Part shown: piece after piece, positions 26,959-36,181 of the stretch | Layout: the number at the start of each line of letters is the position of its first letter | Numbering within the stretch: position 1 is the stretch's first letter | From: Bacteroidales bacterium UBA3143 | GTDB taxonomy: Bacteria > Bacteroidota > Bacteroidia > Bacteroidales > Dysgonomonadaceae | Assembly: GCA_002364735.1 (NCBI GenBank) | Contig: DEZB01000028.1 | Span: forward strand, 37,509-101,508 | Reading direction: 5' to 3' | DNA length: 64,000 nucleotides | Made by a program: the position numbers and the translations under genes | The notes under the pieces: generated by a model | Seen by the model: only the letters and a program-made list of their open reading frames with translations | Databases searched by the model: none | Told to the model about the DNA's origin: nothing

Positions 26959-29010
26959 TTAAATTTTTCCTTTGATAAAATAAGTATCATTGGAAGGGTC
27001 TTTTACTATTATCTCTTTTTCACGCATATAACGGATATAGCTTTTTGAGGTGCGCTCTTTTACATCCATTATTTCTTGTATCTTTTCGCTGATATCCATA
27101 TAGGTTAAATGGGATTGAGTGCTGAAAATACTTTTCGCTACAATTTCAAGTTCTTTTTCTTTTCTCTTTTCTTTTTCCTGACGAGGTTTCTCACCCAGAT
27201 AGAGGTGCATTCCCGCTTCTTTATCCCACGAGAATTGCATTAGTGGAACATCAAGCGGACTGCCTTCTCTAACTTTCAGGGCTTTAACAACTGAGATAGA
27301 TGGATCATTGTCCAATTCAATAGAGAGGATTGCTGCTGCTTTGCGCTGCAACTCTGAACCCAGATGACCTCTAAGCTTTAAACCATTGGGGATATAGTGT
27401 AATACACATACGATACATGTTTTGTAAATGCCGGCTAATCGGTAGAGTTCATCGATAATTCGAATACTCTCTGCTTCATCATTGGCAGAATGGACTAAAT
27501 CGGCTATGCCGTCAATCATTACCAGTTGGATTCCGCTATACTGATAGTGAAATCTATCCATGCTTTGTACAATAGCAAGTAATCTTTCATTGCGGGACAT
27601 TCCTGTTAAACTAAAAGCTTTCAATACTTCTGGTTTATAGTCTAGTTTTGCTCGTTTTAATAAATTGGATACATTTTTAAAGAGTTGAACTTCTGACTGT
27701 TCTGTATCATACAAAAGCACTGCTTTGTTTTGATTGTTGGTGGATACAGTCATTCCAAGTGTATCAATTTCTGCTTTTTCTTTTCTGATGGAACCTGCAA
27801 TTAATGCTGCAATAAAATTACTTTTACCAGTTCCTTCTCCTCCTGTAATGCAAAGAATATTTCCCTGTGTTCCTAACGGAACATCTCCTGCAGAAATAAT
27901 CTCCTGAGAGCTTTCGGGAGGATTGTTAAAGTCTATTTCACATGATTTCAATAGTGTCATTGTATCTGAATATAAATTGTCTAAAAACTCCAGAAACAGC
28001 TTCATAAATGATTCATACGTATTACCCATACTAAAATAATCAGATATGTCCTTTTCATCTTTCGTTCCTGAAAGAGGAAGTAACAATCTTTTTACGCCAA
28101 GGTCTTTCAAATCTTTTTCATGTTTGGCTGAACTTGATAATCCGGTTTTATCCATATCATATAAAAGAATGATATGCTTAAACCGAAATGATAACTTGCG
28201 AATAATGCCTTTGGGAATGGTTGCAGTTTCACTGTTAAAACATATCGCATGCAATCCTCTGGCTGATAATGAGAGCACGTCTTTTTCTCCACCAGTTATA
28301 AAAACTTTATCCCCTTTAGACGGTAATTGCTCTAATCCAAAACAGTAATTGTCAACAACACTACCACCATATAAAAATCGGATTTTAGAAAATGGACGAT
28401 AAAGCTTGATGTATCTTTTACTTTTATATCCAAATATGGGCTCAATCTTAGTTGAATAAAGTGTGTAGGGTTTACCATCTCCATTTTCACTTGTAAAATC
28501 ACGAATTGAACAGACATTAAAAAGGGATAGTATATCCACTCTTACCCCATTTTTTTGCCAAAACGCTAACTCTTCAGCTGTAAACTCTCTACTTTGAAAA
28601 GAATAGGGACGTATTTTCTTTTCAGCTGTTTCATACAAAGTGCTTGCTTTTGTCGTTGTTGTCATGGGTTTCTCTTTATATCCTGCAATTCCATTGTTAT
28701 CAGACAGTCCTAAGGACAAGTCTCTATCAATAATTTTTAATGTTTCAATAAAATCATATCTGTTTCTGCAATCTAACGCATGAAGCTTGGCCACAAAGAA
28801 GAAACAATCACCACTAAAATCGTCATTCCCAAAATCCTTCATTTTATAAGTTCCCGAATTACGATCAAAATAGATGTTGCAAGATGCTTTTTTGTCTTCA
28901 TACAAGGGATTGAGGAAGTTTCTACCAACACGCCAGGGTGTTCTAATGTAGTGCTTAAAGACATTCAGACCATTGGATGTTCTACTTAGTATTTCTTCTT
29001 TCCTTAACAT
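26959..29010 (-). CDS. Mobile-element primase-helicase (Toprim plus RecA/DnaB-like ATPase)
   Basis: 683 residues. Residues 1-100 resemble a primase N-terminal domain without the zinc cysteines (NPLYEDKKASCNIYFDRNSG, YKMKDFGNDDFSGDCFFFVA). Residues about 225-310 form a Toprim domain (VFITGGEKDVLSLSARGLHA, then ILLYDMDKTG). Residues about 390-570 form a RecA-like ATPase, with Walker A TGGEGTGKSNF and Walker B LVMIDGIADLV. The C-terminal 70 residues look like a winged helix. It would prime and unwind element DNA during replication after transfer. It overlaps the upstream HTH gene by 29 bases. It is of the kind found in Bacteroidota integrative elements. Confidence 0.82.
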   Translation of the reverse strand: MLRKEEILSRTSNGLNVFKHYIRTPWRVGRNFLNPLYEDKKASCNIYFDRNSGTYKMKDFGNDDFSGDCFFFVAKLHALDCRNRYDFIETLKIIDRDLSLGLSDNNGIAGYKEKPMTTTTKASTLYETAEKKIRPYSFQSREFTAEELAFWQKNGVRVDILSLFNVCSIRDFTSENGDGKPYTLYSTKIEPIFGYKSKRYIKLYRPFSKIRFLYGGSVVDNYCFGLEQLPSKGDKVFITGGEKDVLSLSARGLHAICFNSETATIPKGIIRKLSFRFKHIILLYDMDKTGLSSSAKHEKDLKDLGVKRLLLPLSGTKDEKDISDYFSMGNTYESFMKLFLEFLDNLYSDTMTLLKSCEIDFNNPPESSQEIISAGDVPLGTQGNILCITGGEGTGKSNFIAALIAGSIRKEKAEIDTLGMTVSTNNQNKAVLLYDTEQSEVQLFKNVSNLLKRAKLDYKPEVLKAFSLTGMSRNERLLAIVQSMDRFHYQYSGIQLVMIDGIADLVHSANDEAESIRIIDELYRLAGIYKTCIVCVLHYIPNGLKLRGHLGSELQRKAAAILSIELDNDPSISVVKALKVREGSPLDVPLMQFSWDKEAGMHLYLGEKPRQEKEKRKEKELEIVAKSIFSTQSHLTYMDISEKIQEIMDVKERTSKSYIRYMREKEIIVKDPSNDTYFIKGKI

Positions 29011-29332
29011 GAAGCTTGTGATTAGTGATTAGATCCTGCATGAATTCATGGTTGCTTTTAATGATTCGACTCTTAATAAGTCGCCTAATTTCACCAATCT
29101 TGTAATAATTACGTCCCCTTATTTTGGAGTAGCTGATTTCTCCATTTGAACGCAAACGTTGCAAGGTGCGCTCACTGATTTTTAAAAAGGTACAGACTTC
29201 GTAGCTATCCACCCAAATTTCATCATCTTCCAATGATGCTACTTCTTGTTGCGCTGTAATATAGTTGGCGATAGTATTAATCTTTGTCTGCAACTCCTTG
29301 AATGCTTTTGATTCAATCGTTATTACTTCCAT
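28982..29332 (-). CDS. Excisionase-like helix-turn-helix protein
   Basis: 116 residues. An N-terminal helix (FKELQTKINTIANYITAQ) is followed by a MerR/Xis-like winged helix (DSYEVCTFLKISERTLQRLR, then SNGEISYSKIRGRNYYKIGEI). It is the upstream partner of the primase-helicase, overlapping it by 29 bases, and is a paralogue of the 92-residue protein at 26668. Proteins of this type in CTnDOT-like elements act in excision control; the exact role here is inference. Confidence 0.82.
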   Translation of the reverse strand: MEVITIESKAFKELQTKINTIANYITAQQEVASLEDDEIWVDSYEVCTFLKISERTLQRLRSNGEISYSKIRGRNYYKIGEIRRLIKSRIIKSNHEFMQDLITNHKLHVKERRNTK

Positions 29333-29431
29333 ACTGTTGTTTTTTTAAATATTTCTGGGGCAAAGATTATCCTTCTCGTCAAATTGACTTGACAAGTTTA
29401 TATCAACTTGATAAAGATTTATGAGAATCTT

Positions 29432-30028
29432 TTACTTCTCATCATCTTTGATCATTCTTTTGTTGAGTATTTTTGCCAAAGTGTCCAAGAATGTTGTTCT
29501 ACTTTCTGTTTTTCGTTGCTTGATATTGATGAAGAATCGAGAGCTATTAGTGATATTAATTCCAAAAAAAGCAGCAAAGTCTTGTGTAAACTTTTCTATC
29601 GGAATATTTCCATGATTAATAGTTTGATTTTCATGTAATGCATACGCCAATTCTATCAGGTCAGTTTTTGTTCCTGTCCATTGATACAAAGCTTTAATTT
29701 GGTTTGAATCAATGTATTCATCATTTTCAAACAAATACTCGATTACCTCCATTTCATACTCCAGAAGTAGCTTTAAAGATTTAATGAAATGAAATCTGTG
29801 TTCTTTCCATCTTTTACAGGGTGTAGAATCTTTGATTTTAGATTCTAATAAAAATAAAATAACGAACGCTTTCTGATACTCTTTCAATGCTTGACAGAGT
29901 TCTTTTTTAGATGAATAGCATCTTGTCAATTCATCAAAGAAATAGTGCAATTCTTTATACAATTCCTTTTCAGATGAAGTGCGATCATGCAATAATTTAA
30001 ATAGTTTTGTGTCAATTAGATTAATCAT
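29432..30028 (-). CDS. rteC: RteC-family regulator
   Basis: 198 residues. It matches the RteC family by its length, all-helical character and the motifs ELYKELHYFFDELTRCYSS, YLFENDEYIDSNQIKALYQWTGTKTDLIELAYALHE and FGINITNSSRFFINIKQRK. In CTnDOT, RteC activates the excision operon in response to tetracycline signalling. No rteA/rteB two-component genes or tetQ are visible here, so its input is unknown. It is transcribed towards the HTH/primase genes, about 100 bp away, and away from the tra operon terminator. Confidence 0.82.
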   Translation of the reverse strand: MINLIDTKLFKLLHDRTSSEKELYKELHYFFDELTRCYSSKKELCQALKEYQKAFVILFLLESKIKDSTPCKRWKEHRFHFIKSLKLLLEYEMEVIEYLFENDEYIDSNQIKALYQWTGTKTDLIELAYALHENQTINHGNIPIEKFTQDFAAFFGINITNSSRFFINIKQRKTESRTTFLDTLAKILNKRMIKDDEK

Positions 30029-30240
30029 AATGCTATATTTTTAAAATTAAACCAATTCTACAGAACGTCTTTAATTCTCTATTTAACATGAGTTTGAGAA
30101 GAAGGTTGTTAGTAAACAACTTCATTGAATAGTAGCATCAAATTAAAGGTGTTAATTGCAAAAAAAGAATGTATTTGTTTTCGGATTATATTCTAAAATA
30201 AAAAGCAGTTTAAAACGAATTATATTTATCATATAAAAAA
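30029..30240. other. Intergenic gap between rteC and the tra operon terminator
   Basis: AT-rich sequence without a recognisable gene. It should contain the rteC promoter, but I could not fix a -33/-7 pair with confidence. Confidence 0.4.
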
Positions 30241-30286
30241 CCCAAAGAACACTTGATCCATACTAATCAAGCTTTCTTTGGGTTTA
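30237..30286. terminator. Bidirectional terminator at the end of the tra operon
   Basis: CCCAAAGAACACTTGA and TCAAGCTTTCTTTGGG pair over 16 positions with two mismatches around a 10-base loop. The stem is flanked by an A-run on the left and TTT on the right. It lies about 30 bp after the traQ-like stop and would end tra transcription. Confidence 0.75.
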
Positions 30287-30312
30287 ACTTGTGAGCTACT
30301 AATAAGTTATAC

Positions 30313-30744
30313 TTATTTTTCAGCCTTTTTGTTATTGAAGTTAAAGGTTATTTGCTCTGTCTGACCAAAATTATCTTCTACATAGATATCGATTTTCTGC
30401 TGGTCTGTGGATTTGGAAGTGTAATAGAGCCTGAATACCTCTTCTGTTAACTTATACAGATCATTTGGAAGGAAGACTGTTCCATCTTCTAATTTTAAAT
30501 CACCCGCACCATCTACTTGAAAATATCGGATGTAGTATTCAGCTTCTTCAAAATATCCTTCACGGAGTAGCTTCATTCTGATTTCCACTTTTTCTCCTAT
30601 TGCGATACTTTTTGGTACTGGCATTGCTGAAAGTGTGAATGGGTATTGCTGTTGAATATCTAATTGGCTATTGCAGGCGCTTAATAGGAGTATCATACCG
30701 ATGATATAAACTCCACACATCATTTTGGGAATTACTTTTTTCAT
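30313..30744 (-). CDS. traQ: Conjugative transposon protein TraQ (DUF3872 type)
   Basis: 143 residues with a lipoprotein-like signal (LLLSAC near residue 24). The mature part is the beta-rich TraQ domain (YPFTLSAMPVPKSIAIGEKVEIRMKL, YYIRYFQVDGAGDLKLEDG, DIYVEDNFGQTEQITFNFN). In CTnDOT-type elements traQ lies near the end of the tra operon, as here. A traP gene, usual between traO and traQ in CTnDOT, is missing: only 6 bp separate this gene from traO. Confidence 0.82.
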   Translation of the reverse strand: MKKVIPKMMCGVYIIGMILLLSACNSQLDIQQQYPFTLSAMPVPKSIAIGEKVEIRMKLLREGYFEEAEYYIRYFQVDGAGDLKLEDGTVFLPNDLYKLTEEVFRLYYTSKSTDQQKIDIYVEDNFGQTEQITFNFNNKKAEK

Positions 30745-30750
30745 GTCTTT

Positions 30751-31344
30751 TTAATTTATAATGTATTTAATACCAATACCGTATTGTGTTTGAAATTTCT
30801 CAATGGAAGACCCAAACAGCAAGCGTTCTCGCGCGTTAATTAATAAAACCAACCTATCCGATAGATAGGTTTCTAATTCCATAATAGCCGAGCCTCCATA
30901 AATAAAAGCATCTTTATTTCGGAGCGTAGCTCCGTCATAAAGCAACTTTTCACCCCAATTACTTGTTTCATAACCTGCGCTTGCTGATAATCCAAAGGAT
31001 AGAAAAAATGTTTTGCGGTTGTCGGACAATAGCTTAAAGTAATATCCGCCATCAGCTATAATCTTTGAAACAGGTATAACTCTTTCTTTATATGGATACT
31101 CTTTATTGAGATATTCCACTCCTACAACCCACCGATTTCCTTTTTTTGTATAAGTAGCAAGTGAAACACCAACGTAATAGGCTGGTTCTTTAGTAAAGGA
31201 TTCCTTGGACGTACCTATAAAACCACTTGTAAATTGTATTCCTTTCTGACCTGACAGATAGCGTTGAGCTTGTGCCTCATTGGTGAAGGAAAAGCTCACT
31301 ATAAATATGATGAACGTGATTGTTGCAAATGAATGTTTTTTCAT
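30751..31344 (-). CDS. traO: Conjugative transposon protein TraO
   Basis: About 197 residues from the preferred start MKKHSFATITFI, which gives a clean signal peptide ending in EAQAQ. An upstream Met adds 12 residues that run into traN. The mature part is an outer-membrane beta-barrel-like domain (RYLSGQKGIQFTSGFIG, YYVGVSLATYTKKGNRWVVG, YGIGIKYIIN). It is the standard neighbour of TraN in Bacteroidota conjugation machines, acting at the outer membrane. TraN ends one base before its start. Confidence 0.85.
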   Translation of the reverse strand: MKKHSFATITFIIFIVSFSFTNEAQAQRYLSGQKGIQFTSGFIGTSKESFTKEPAYYVGVSLATYTKKGNRWVVGVEYLNKEYPYKERVIPVSKIIADGGYYFKLLSDNRKTFFLSFGLSASAGYETSNWGEKLLYDGATLRNKDAFIYGGSAIMELETYLSDRLVLLINARERLLFGSSIEKFQTQYGIGIKYIIN

Positions 31345-31345
31345 C

Positions 31346-32266
31346 TCAGTTGATTTTAAATTTATCAATTGTTTTTGCATTTGTTATATCTGTATGTTCA
31401 ATCTGAATGCTTTGGTGACGACCTCCATCTTTCTCTATCAGTTCTACAACTACGATCTGATTTTTCGGTAGTGTGAATTTTGGAAGTGCATAAACAGTTC
31501 TTGCTTTTGATTTTCCCTTAATTTGTACCGGGTCATGATATGTTCTTACGGGATTCAGTGCTATCTCTTGAACAGGACTGCGTTTTGCTGATTGCGTGTC
31601 AACTATTTTGAATTTTATATAGTCAATGTCAAATGGAACCTGCGACTTGTTTTGAATCATTGTATGAAAAAAGAACATTCCATGATGGACATACATTCCC
31701 TGAACTGTAAATTGTATCTTTTGCTGTTTACTTCCTAAATGACGTAAAAGTCTTTTATTCTCAGTATAGATGGTTTCCATAATCATATTTACAACTCCTG
31801 GTGATTCTTTGCCTAATTCTGTAAGATAAACGGTTGATGAAGTGTGAGCAAGATTGTTGTTGGAAGGGATCAGGTGGTCTTTTTCAGTTAAACTGCTCAT
31901 ATCTATATTCAACATACTGGGCTCGTTGGCATATCGGGCATTAAACGGATAAAAGTTTCCATCATCACAAATGACAGAAAAGTTTGTTTCCACAATAAAA
32001 TCTTCGGTAACAGCTTTTATTCTGATTACATTCTCTGCTCCATCTGCTTTGCCTGCAATAATATAGTTGGAACCTAAATCTATATAAATCACTTTGGAGG
32101 GAAATAAAATATGTACGGTTTTGTCAAATGTAACCTCTATAGCGTAAGGTGTAATTAATTGCTCTCTGGGTATTTTTCTTATTTCTCCCTTAAAGTTTGG
32201 ATCACTTTGTGCTTGTAGGGGTACAATGCTCAGCGTAAGTAGGATTAATAGTGCAAAATGTTTCAT
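31346..32266 (-). CDS. traN: Conjugative transposon protein TraN (DUF4138)
   Basis: 306 residues with a signal peptide (about 19 residues, ending VPLQAQ). It shows the TraN core pattern: ITPYAIEVTFDKTVHILFPS, IYIDLGSNYIIAGKADGAENV, and the C-terminal KSKARTVYALPKFTLPKNQ. It is regarded as the VirB9-like outer-membrane-side component of the Bacteroidota type IV secretion apparatus. It lies 29 bp downstream of traM. Confidence 0.87.
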   Translation of the reverse strand: MKHFALLILLTLSIVPLQAQSDPNFKGEIRKIPREQLITPYAIEVTFDKTVHILFPSKVIYIDLGSNYIIAGKADGAENVIRIKAVTEDFIVETNFSVICDDGNFYPFNARYANEPSMLNIDMSSLTEKDHLIPSNNNLAHTSSTVYLTELGKESPGVVNMIMETIYTENKRLLRHLGSKQQKIQFTVQGMYVHHGMFFFHTMIQNKSQVPFDIDYIKFKIVDTQSAKRSPVQEIALNPVRTYHDPVQIKGKSKARTVYALPKFTLPKNQIVVVELIEKDGGRHQSIQIEHTDITNAKTIDKFKIN

Positions 32267-32295
32267 TATTAATTGTTTTAAGTTGGTTGTTTTTT

Positions 32296-33618
32296 TTATT
32301 TTGAAAGTAACATAACCCGATAATTTGCCCTGAGACTTACTTTTGCTGTTCTCAGTTTTTTCGATAGGTATTGTGAACTACCTTGTAATACTCCTCTTGT
32401 TAAATCGGATAAAATGGCTGAACCTGCATTCTGGTTAATGGTAAAGGAAGAACCTAATCCTGCACCCATATTTGCAGCCCCTTCTGTGAGTGATTGCATC
32501 TCTAAAGTGGAGGGTGTTGCTAATCCTTTTTGTCCATCTGAATCATAGACGTTTAATTCAACTGAAATAATTGAACCGTTGTATTCGATAGATACTATAT
32601 CTATATCCAATCGCTCACGCTGGATTCTTGCCATTCCTGTGAGCAGGGTATTCTTGGGAATAATGATAGGCCCTGCTTGTAATGGTTCTAACAATCTTAA
32701 TTTTACATTCTGACCATCCATTACATTCTGATCTTCATGAATGCATGCAAGAATGGTATTCTTTACTGATGATTGAGATGCTATTATTGCGGTATGAAAC
32801 GTGCTATTCCTTGGCTTACTATATGCTTCTATAAACGCTTCGTCACTGATTGATTGCTGAAGTCCTGAAACTACACTTTCTCCAACTGCTTTAACCGGAA
32901 CAGCTTTTGCTTTACCCTCTTGACTAGTTGATAAATTTTGTACTGGAATATTTTCAACTGTTGCTGTTTGTACCTGATTGTGGTTGATATACTTTGCTGC
33001 AAGTTCATACGATTTTTCAAGCAATGTCAATTGTTCTTCGGTTGAAGATTGTATATTTTCATTCTCCCTCAATCGTGTTTCAAGCTCTGTAACTCTTTCA
33101 AACAATTCTTCTTTCTCAAGATCTTCTTCAGGTTCTTCATAAAAGTTTTCCAACTGTCGATTAATCTGTTGATACCTGTTTGCGGATGTGTATATGGGTG
33201 AGTTATTAGCTTTTGGTTGGTTTGGATGATTGTCTTGATTGTAATAAGAGTTGCTGTTTTCATCTTCTTGAGAAGAACTGTTTTCCAACTCACTATCAAA
33301 ACCAAAATCCTCAAGTGTTCGCATGCGCTCTTGGTGTTTAATTCTCAGTTCCTCCTGTTCGTAAGCCTTCTTTTTATCACTTAGGATTTCATCTTTACCC
33401 GGAAGTGGCAACTCGGCATTAAAAGTGCTGATGTTATCTGACCCTTCTTCTTTCTTGCTTGATGGAGCAAATATTAACCATAGGCTACCGATAAAAGCAA
33501 GTATCATTACTGGAAAGATTATAAGTTTCTTCCTTTTCTGCAACTCTTGTGGAGTGAGCTCTTTTTTTGCTTTTTGCTCCTTCTTTTCTGTGTTTTTTAT
33601 ATTATCATTCTGTTCCAT
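32296..33618 (-). CDS. traM: Conjugative transposon protein TraM
   Basis: About 440 residues from the preferred start MEQNDNIKN. Longer forms starting at 33639 or 33708 would overlap more of traL. One membrane segment (LIIFPVMILAFIGSLWLIFA) is followed by a long Glu/Gln/Asn-rich linker with a coiled-coil stretch (ELFERVTELETRLRENE), then the conserved C-terminal VirB10-like domain (NTILACIHEDQNVMDGQNVKLRLLEPL, GPIIIPKNTLLTGMARIQ). It bridges the inner and outer membranes in the secretion channel. The start overlaps the traL end by 14 bases. Confidence 0.87.
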   Translation of the reverse strand: MEQNDNIKNTEKKEQKAKKELTPQELQKRKKLIIFPVMILAFIGSLWLIFAPSSKKEEGSDNISTFNAELPLPGKDEILSDKKKAYEQEELRIKHQERMRTLEDFGFDSELENSSSQEDENSNSYYNQDNHPNQPKANNSPIYTSANRYQQINRQLENFYEEPEEDLEKEELFERVTELETRLRENENIQSSTEEQLTLLEKSYELAAKYINHNQVQTATVENIPVQNLSTSQEGKAKAVPVKAVGESVVSGLQQSISDEAFIEAYSKPRNSTFHTAIIASQSSVKNTILACIHEDQNVMDGQNVKLRLLEPLQAGPIIIPKNTLLTGMARIQRERLDIDIVSIEYNGSIISVELNVYDSDGQKGLATPSTLEMQSLTEGAANMGAGLGSSFTINQNAGSAILSDLTRGVLQGSSQYLSKKLRTAKVSLRANYRVMLLSK

Positions 33619-33880
33619 AGTTGTAACTGTTTTGCTCATACATTGATTCTTGTTCAGTTTGTTCTGATTGGACAGGCAGCTCTTTTGTTTGAATGTTGGT
33701 TTTGTCACTACTTTTCATCTGAGACAATGATGAAATGGTTTGATACAATGAAAATAGTCCGCAACTTATCAAAAAGAGGATTACCAAAATGATGCGTGTC
33801 TTTTTGGGTATCCTTTGGCAGCCTGCTTTAAGTTTTTGATCCGCACGCTGAATGGCTTTTTTTATTGATTTGTCTGACAT
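33605..33880 (-). CDS. traL: Conjugative transposon protein TraL (DUF3989 type)
   Basis: 91 residues. A basic N-terminal segment (KKAIQRADQKLKAGCQRIPKKTR) is followed by one membrane helix (IILVILFLISCGLFSLYQTI) and a polar Gln-rich tail. Length, topology and position between traK and traM fit TraL. It is probably a small inner-membrane component. It overlaps traM by 14 bases and follows traK after 4 bp. Confidence 0.75.
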   Translation of the reverse strand: MSDKSIKKAIQRADQKLKAGCQRIPKKTRIILVILFLISCGLFSLYQTISSLSQMKSSDKTNIQTKELPVQSEQTEQESMYEQNSYNYGTE

Positions 33881-33884
33881 AGCT

Positions 33885-34508
33885 TTATCGTTTTAATACT
33901 TGTAAATCTTTATTTTCTTTAATCTCGAATGCTTCTATGGTGAAACCGTGTGGGTTGTTATCACTTCTGACAGAATTTAATAACCGACATTGGGTGATAA
34001 GGCTTCGCTCTGTTATATTGCTTTCACGAATAATCGTTTGTCTTGCATAGGTTGATACGCTGTAGGGATAGGTATCAAAGTCGCAGACTATACTATCTAC
34101 ATGTAAAGTTTGATTTACGTTCCCAGATATGATTCTATTATAGTAACCATTCTCTGAAAGGTTCTTGTAATGAATAAAAGCACTTTTATCTGCAAGAAAC
34201 AGGGAGCGTTGTATGTTGGATTCTATTGCATTTTTATCGGGTGATAGGGTGTAGAAAAGCTCATGAAATCTTTTGACATGCTCTCTTGCTTCTACAGGTC
34301 TATTTTGTGAGAGCTCTTGTGATAATGCTAACATTAATGATTTGCCATCATCAAGCACATATATTTTCTCTCGCTGTTTTTCTGCAAATTGATAGGATTT
34401 CCACAGTGAGTAGCTCACTATTACGGTACACATCAACAGAAAGATTATTCCAAAAAGGCGTATCTTATTAAAACTGGTTTCTATATTTTTTAAAGACTTA
34501 AATTCCAT
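33885..34508 (-). CDS. traK: Conjugative transposon protein TraK
   Basis: 207 residues with one N-terminal membrane helix (LFGIIFLLMCTVIVSYSLW). Conserved TraK motifs are EKIYVLDDGKSLMLALSQ and RPVEAREHVKRFHELFYTLSPD, with a C-terminal LITQCRLLNSVRSDNNPHGF. It resembles VirB8-type assembly factors of type IV secretion. It is preceded by traJ after 8 bp. Confidence 0.9.
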   Translation of the reverse strand: MEFKSLKNIETSFNKIRLFGIIFLLMCTVIVSYSLWKSYQFAEKQREKIYVLDDGKSLMLALSQELSQNRPVEAREHVKRFHELFYTLSPDKNAIESNIQRSLFLADKSAFIHYKNLSENGYYNRIISGNVNQTLHVDSIVCDFDTYPYSVSTYARQTIIRESNITERSLITQCRLLNSVRSDNNPHGFTIEAFEIKENKDLQVLKR

Positions 34509-34516
34509 ACGATGAT

Positions 34517-35527
34517 TTATTTTTTAATGAGATTTCCTGAGATGTTTCCTATTGTAGCTCCTGCTACTCCTCCTGCAATACTTCCACCTACACTTGCAGC
34601 TTTACTTATGTTTCTATTCATTCCGGTTACCCCTCCTGCCTGAATAATCCAATTAGCTACTGTGGGTACTGTGAAGTATCCCACAATGCCGATAATCATA
34701 AATATAATGTAGATGGTGTTTGAGCTGTCTGGGATAAAGTTAGGATCTGATAATGCTTCAATATCTTTTGTGAGCATTAATACCTGAATGCGAGCTAAAA
34801 TAGAACTGAACAGATCAGATACTGGCAACCATAAATAGATGCTGATATACTTGGTAAGCCATTGTGTGAGGGTTGCTTGAAAACCATCATACACTGACAA
34901 TGCAAAAGAGATAGGTCCAAGTATGGAGAGCACAATTAAATTGAATGTTCGCAATGTATCAATCACTAATGCGGCGGCATTAAATAATATTTCTAACAGT
35001 TCACGTAAAGCATCTTTTACAGACTTTTTTACATTGTGCATACCTCTCTCGACATACATTCCCATCATAGTAACCAAGTCTGTAGGTGACCAGCCTAAAT
35101 CATCCAGCTGTTTGTCGAACTCTTCGTTGGAAACGAGATAGGCTGTTTCAGGATTGCGCAGCATGGCCTCATACTCTAATTTGTCTTTTTGATTCTGATA
35201 TTCATTCATATCAAAAGTTTGTCCTTCTAATATCTGATGCGTTCCTTTTACAATGGGTGATAAAACATTGTTTATTGTTCCTAAAACAAATGTTGGGAAA
35301 AACATGATGCATAGACCAATTACAAAGGGGCGCAATAGTGGATAAACATCAATAGGCTCAGCTCTGGAAAGAGCTTGCCAAACCCTGGAAGCTATGTAAA
35401 ATAATGCTCCAAATCCAGCTAATCCTTTGGCAACACCTGTCATGTCGCTATACAGGGGGATCATTTCCAAATAGAGGTTTCTTAAAACCTCGTGTAAGTT
35501 TCCAAAGTCGACAGCAAGCAGTATCAT
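34517..35527 (-). CDS. traJ: Conjugative transposon protein TraJ
   Basis: 336 residues with several membrane segments (VAKGLAGFGALFYIASRVW, PFVIGLCIMFFPTFVLG, FNLIVLSILGPISFALSVYDG, TIYIIFMIIGIVGYFTVPTVANWIIQAGG), ending in a Gly/Ala-rich tail. It is a VirB6/TrbL-like polytopic channel protein of the inner membrane. The motif NLHEVLRNLYLEMIPLYSDM at the N-terminus is typical of TraJ. It lies 2 bp after traI. Confidence 0.9.
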   Translation of the reverse strand: MILLAVDFGNLHEVLRNLYLEMIPLYSDMTGVAKGLAGFGALFYIASRVWQALSRAEPIDVYPLLRPFVIGLCIMFFPTFVLGTINNVLSPIVKGTHQILEGQTFDMNEYQNQKDKLEYEAMLRNPETAYLVSNEEFDKQLDDLGWSPTDLVTMMGMYVERGMHNVKKSVKDALRELLEILFNAAALVIDTLRTFNLIVLSILGPISFALSVYDGFQATLTQWLTKYISIYLWLPVSDLFSSILARIQVLMLTKDIEALSDPNFIPDSSNTIYIIFMIIGIVGYFTVPTVANWIIQAGGVTGMNRNISKAASVGGSIAGGVAGATIGNISGNLIKK

Positions 35528-35529
35528 AA

Positions 35530-36168
35530 TTACCAGTATTTATCATTTGCACTCCCGTAAAGTGCTACGACACGCTCTGTGTCATTAATTTTCTTTGAGC
35601 GTAGATAGGAAACTGAAATATTCTTACGTGTATAATAAGATACCAGATTTCTATAATTGCTTATGGAATCATAGGCTTTGTCTATCCGATCCATTCTTTC
35701 TGCATCACTCATGGAGAGTCCATTAATATTGACGATGTTTTTTAGCTCGGCCAGTATATCTGCACTTTCATCCAATAGCATGGCATAACCGTGAGCGATT
35801 GCCGTTAGCTCGTCTGCTCTAAAATTTTTGTCGGATAGCATCAGCTGAAAATTGTTGACATAGATATCCGTAATCTCACCTAAGAGCAGTAAAGTCTTTT
35901 GTACTTTCCTTGCATCTTTAACAAGGTGATTGACTGACTTTAAAGCATCATAATATTGTTTGCCTTGTTCATACACCTTTTTTGTTTCTTTAAAGGTGTC
36001 TAATGTATTGCTCACAGTCCTTGAAGTTTGCGCTAACTCTTTGGTCGTATTTACAATGCTTTGGGCAATATTACTGGGGTCGATAACTGCAAATTGTGCT
36101 TGTGCATTTTTTGTAAACAAAGCAATGACAATGAATAGCAGGATTGTTTTTATTCTTATTTTTTTCAT
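35530..36168 (-). CDS. traI: Conjugative transposon TraI-like protein (DUF4141)
   Basis: 212 residues with a signal peptide ending KNAQAQ near residue 25. The mature part is helical (FAVIDPSNIAQSIVNTTKEL, VYEQGKQYYDALKSVNHLVKDARKVQ, MDRIDKAYDSISNYRNLVSYY), fitting DUF4141, a VirB5-like periplasmic protein encoded between traG and traJ. No separate traH is seen. It follows traG after 13 bp. Confidence 0.82.
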   Translation of the reverse strand: MKKIRIKTILLFIVIALFTKNAQAQFAVIDPSNIAQSIVNTTKELAQTSRTVSNTLDTFKETKKVYEQGKQYYDALKSVNHLVKDARKVQKTLLLLGEITDIYVNNFQLMLSDKNFRADELTAIAHGYAMLLDESADILAELKNIVNINGLSMSDAERMDRIDKAYDSISNYRNLVSYYTRKNISVSYLRSKKINDTERVVALYGSANDKYW

Positions 36169-36181
36169 CGTTTAAACTGTT

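Noticed and set aside
33425..33792. Plus-strand frames across the traL/traM junction
   Set aside because: They are antisense shadows of two well-supported tra genes.
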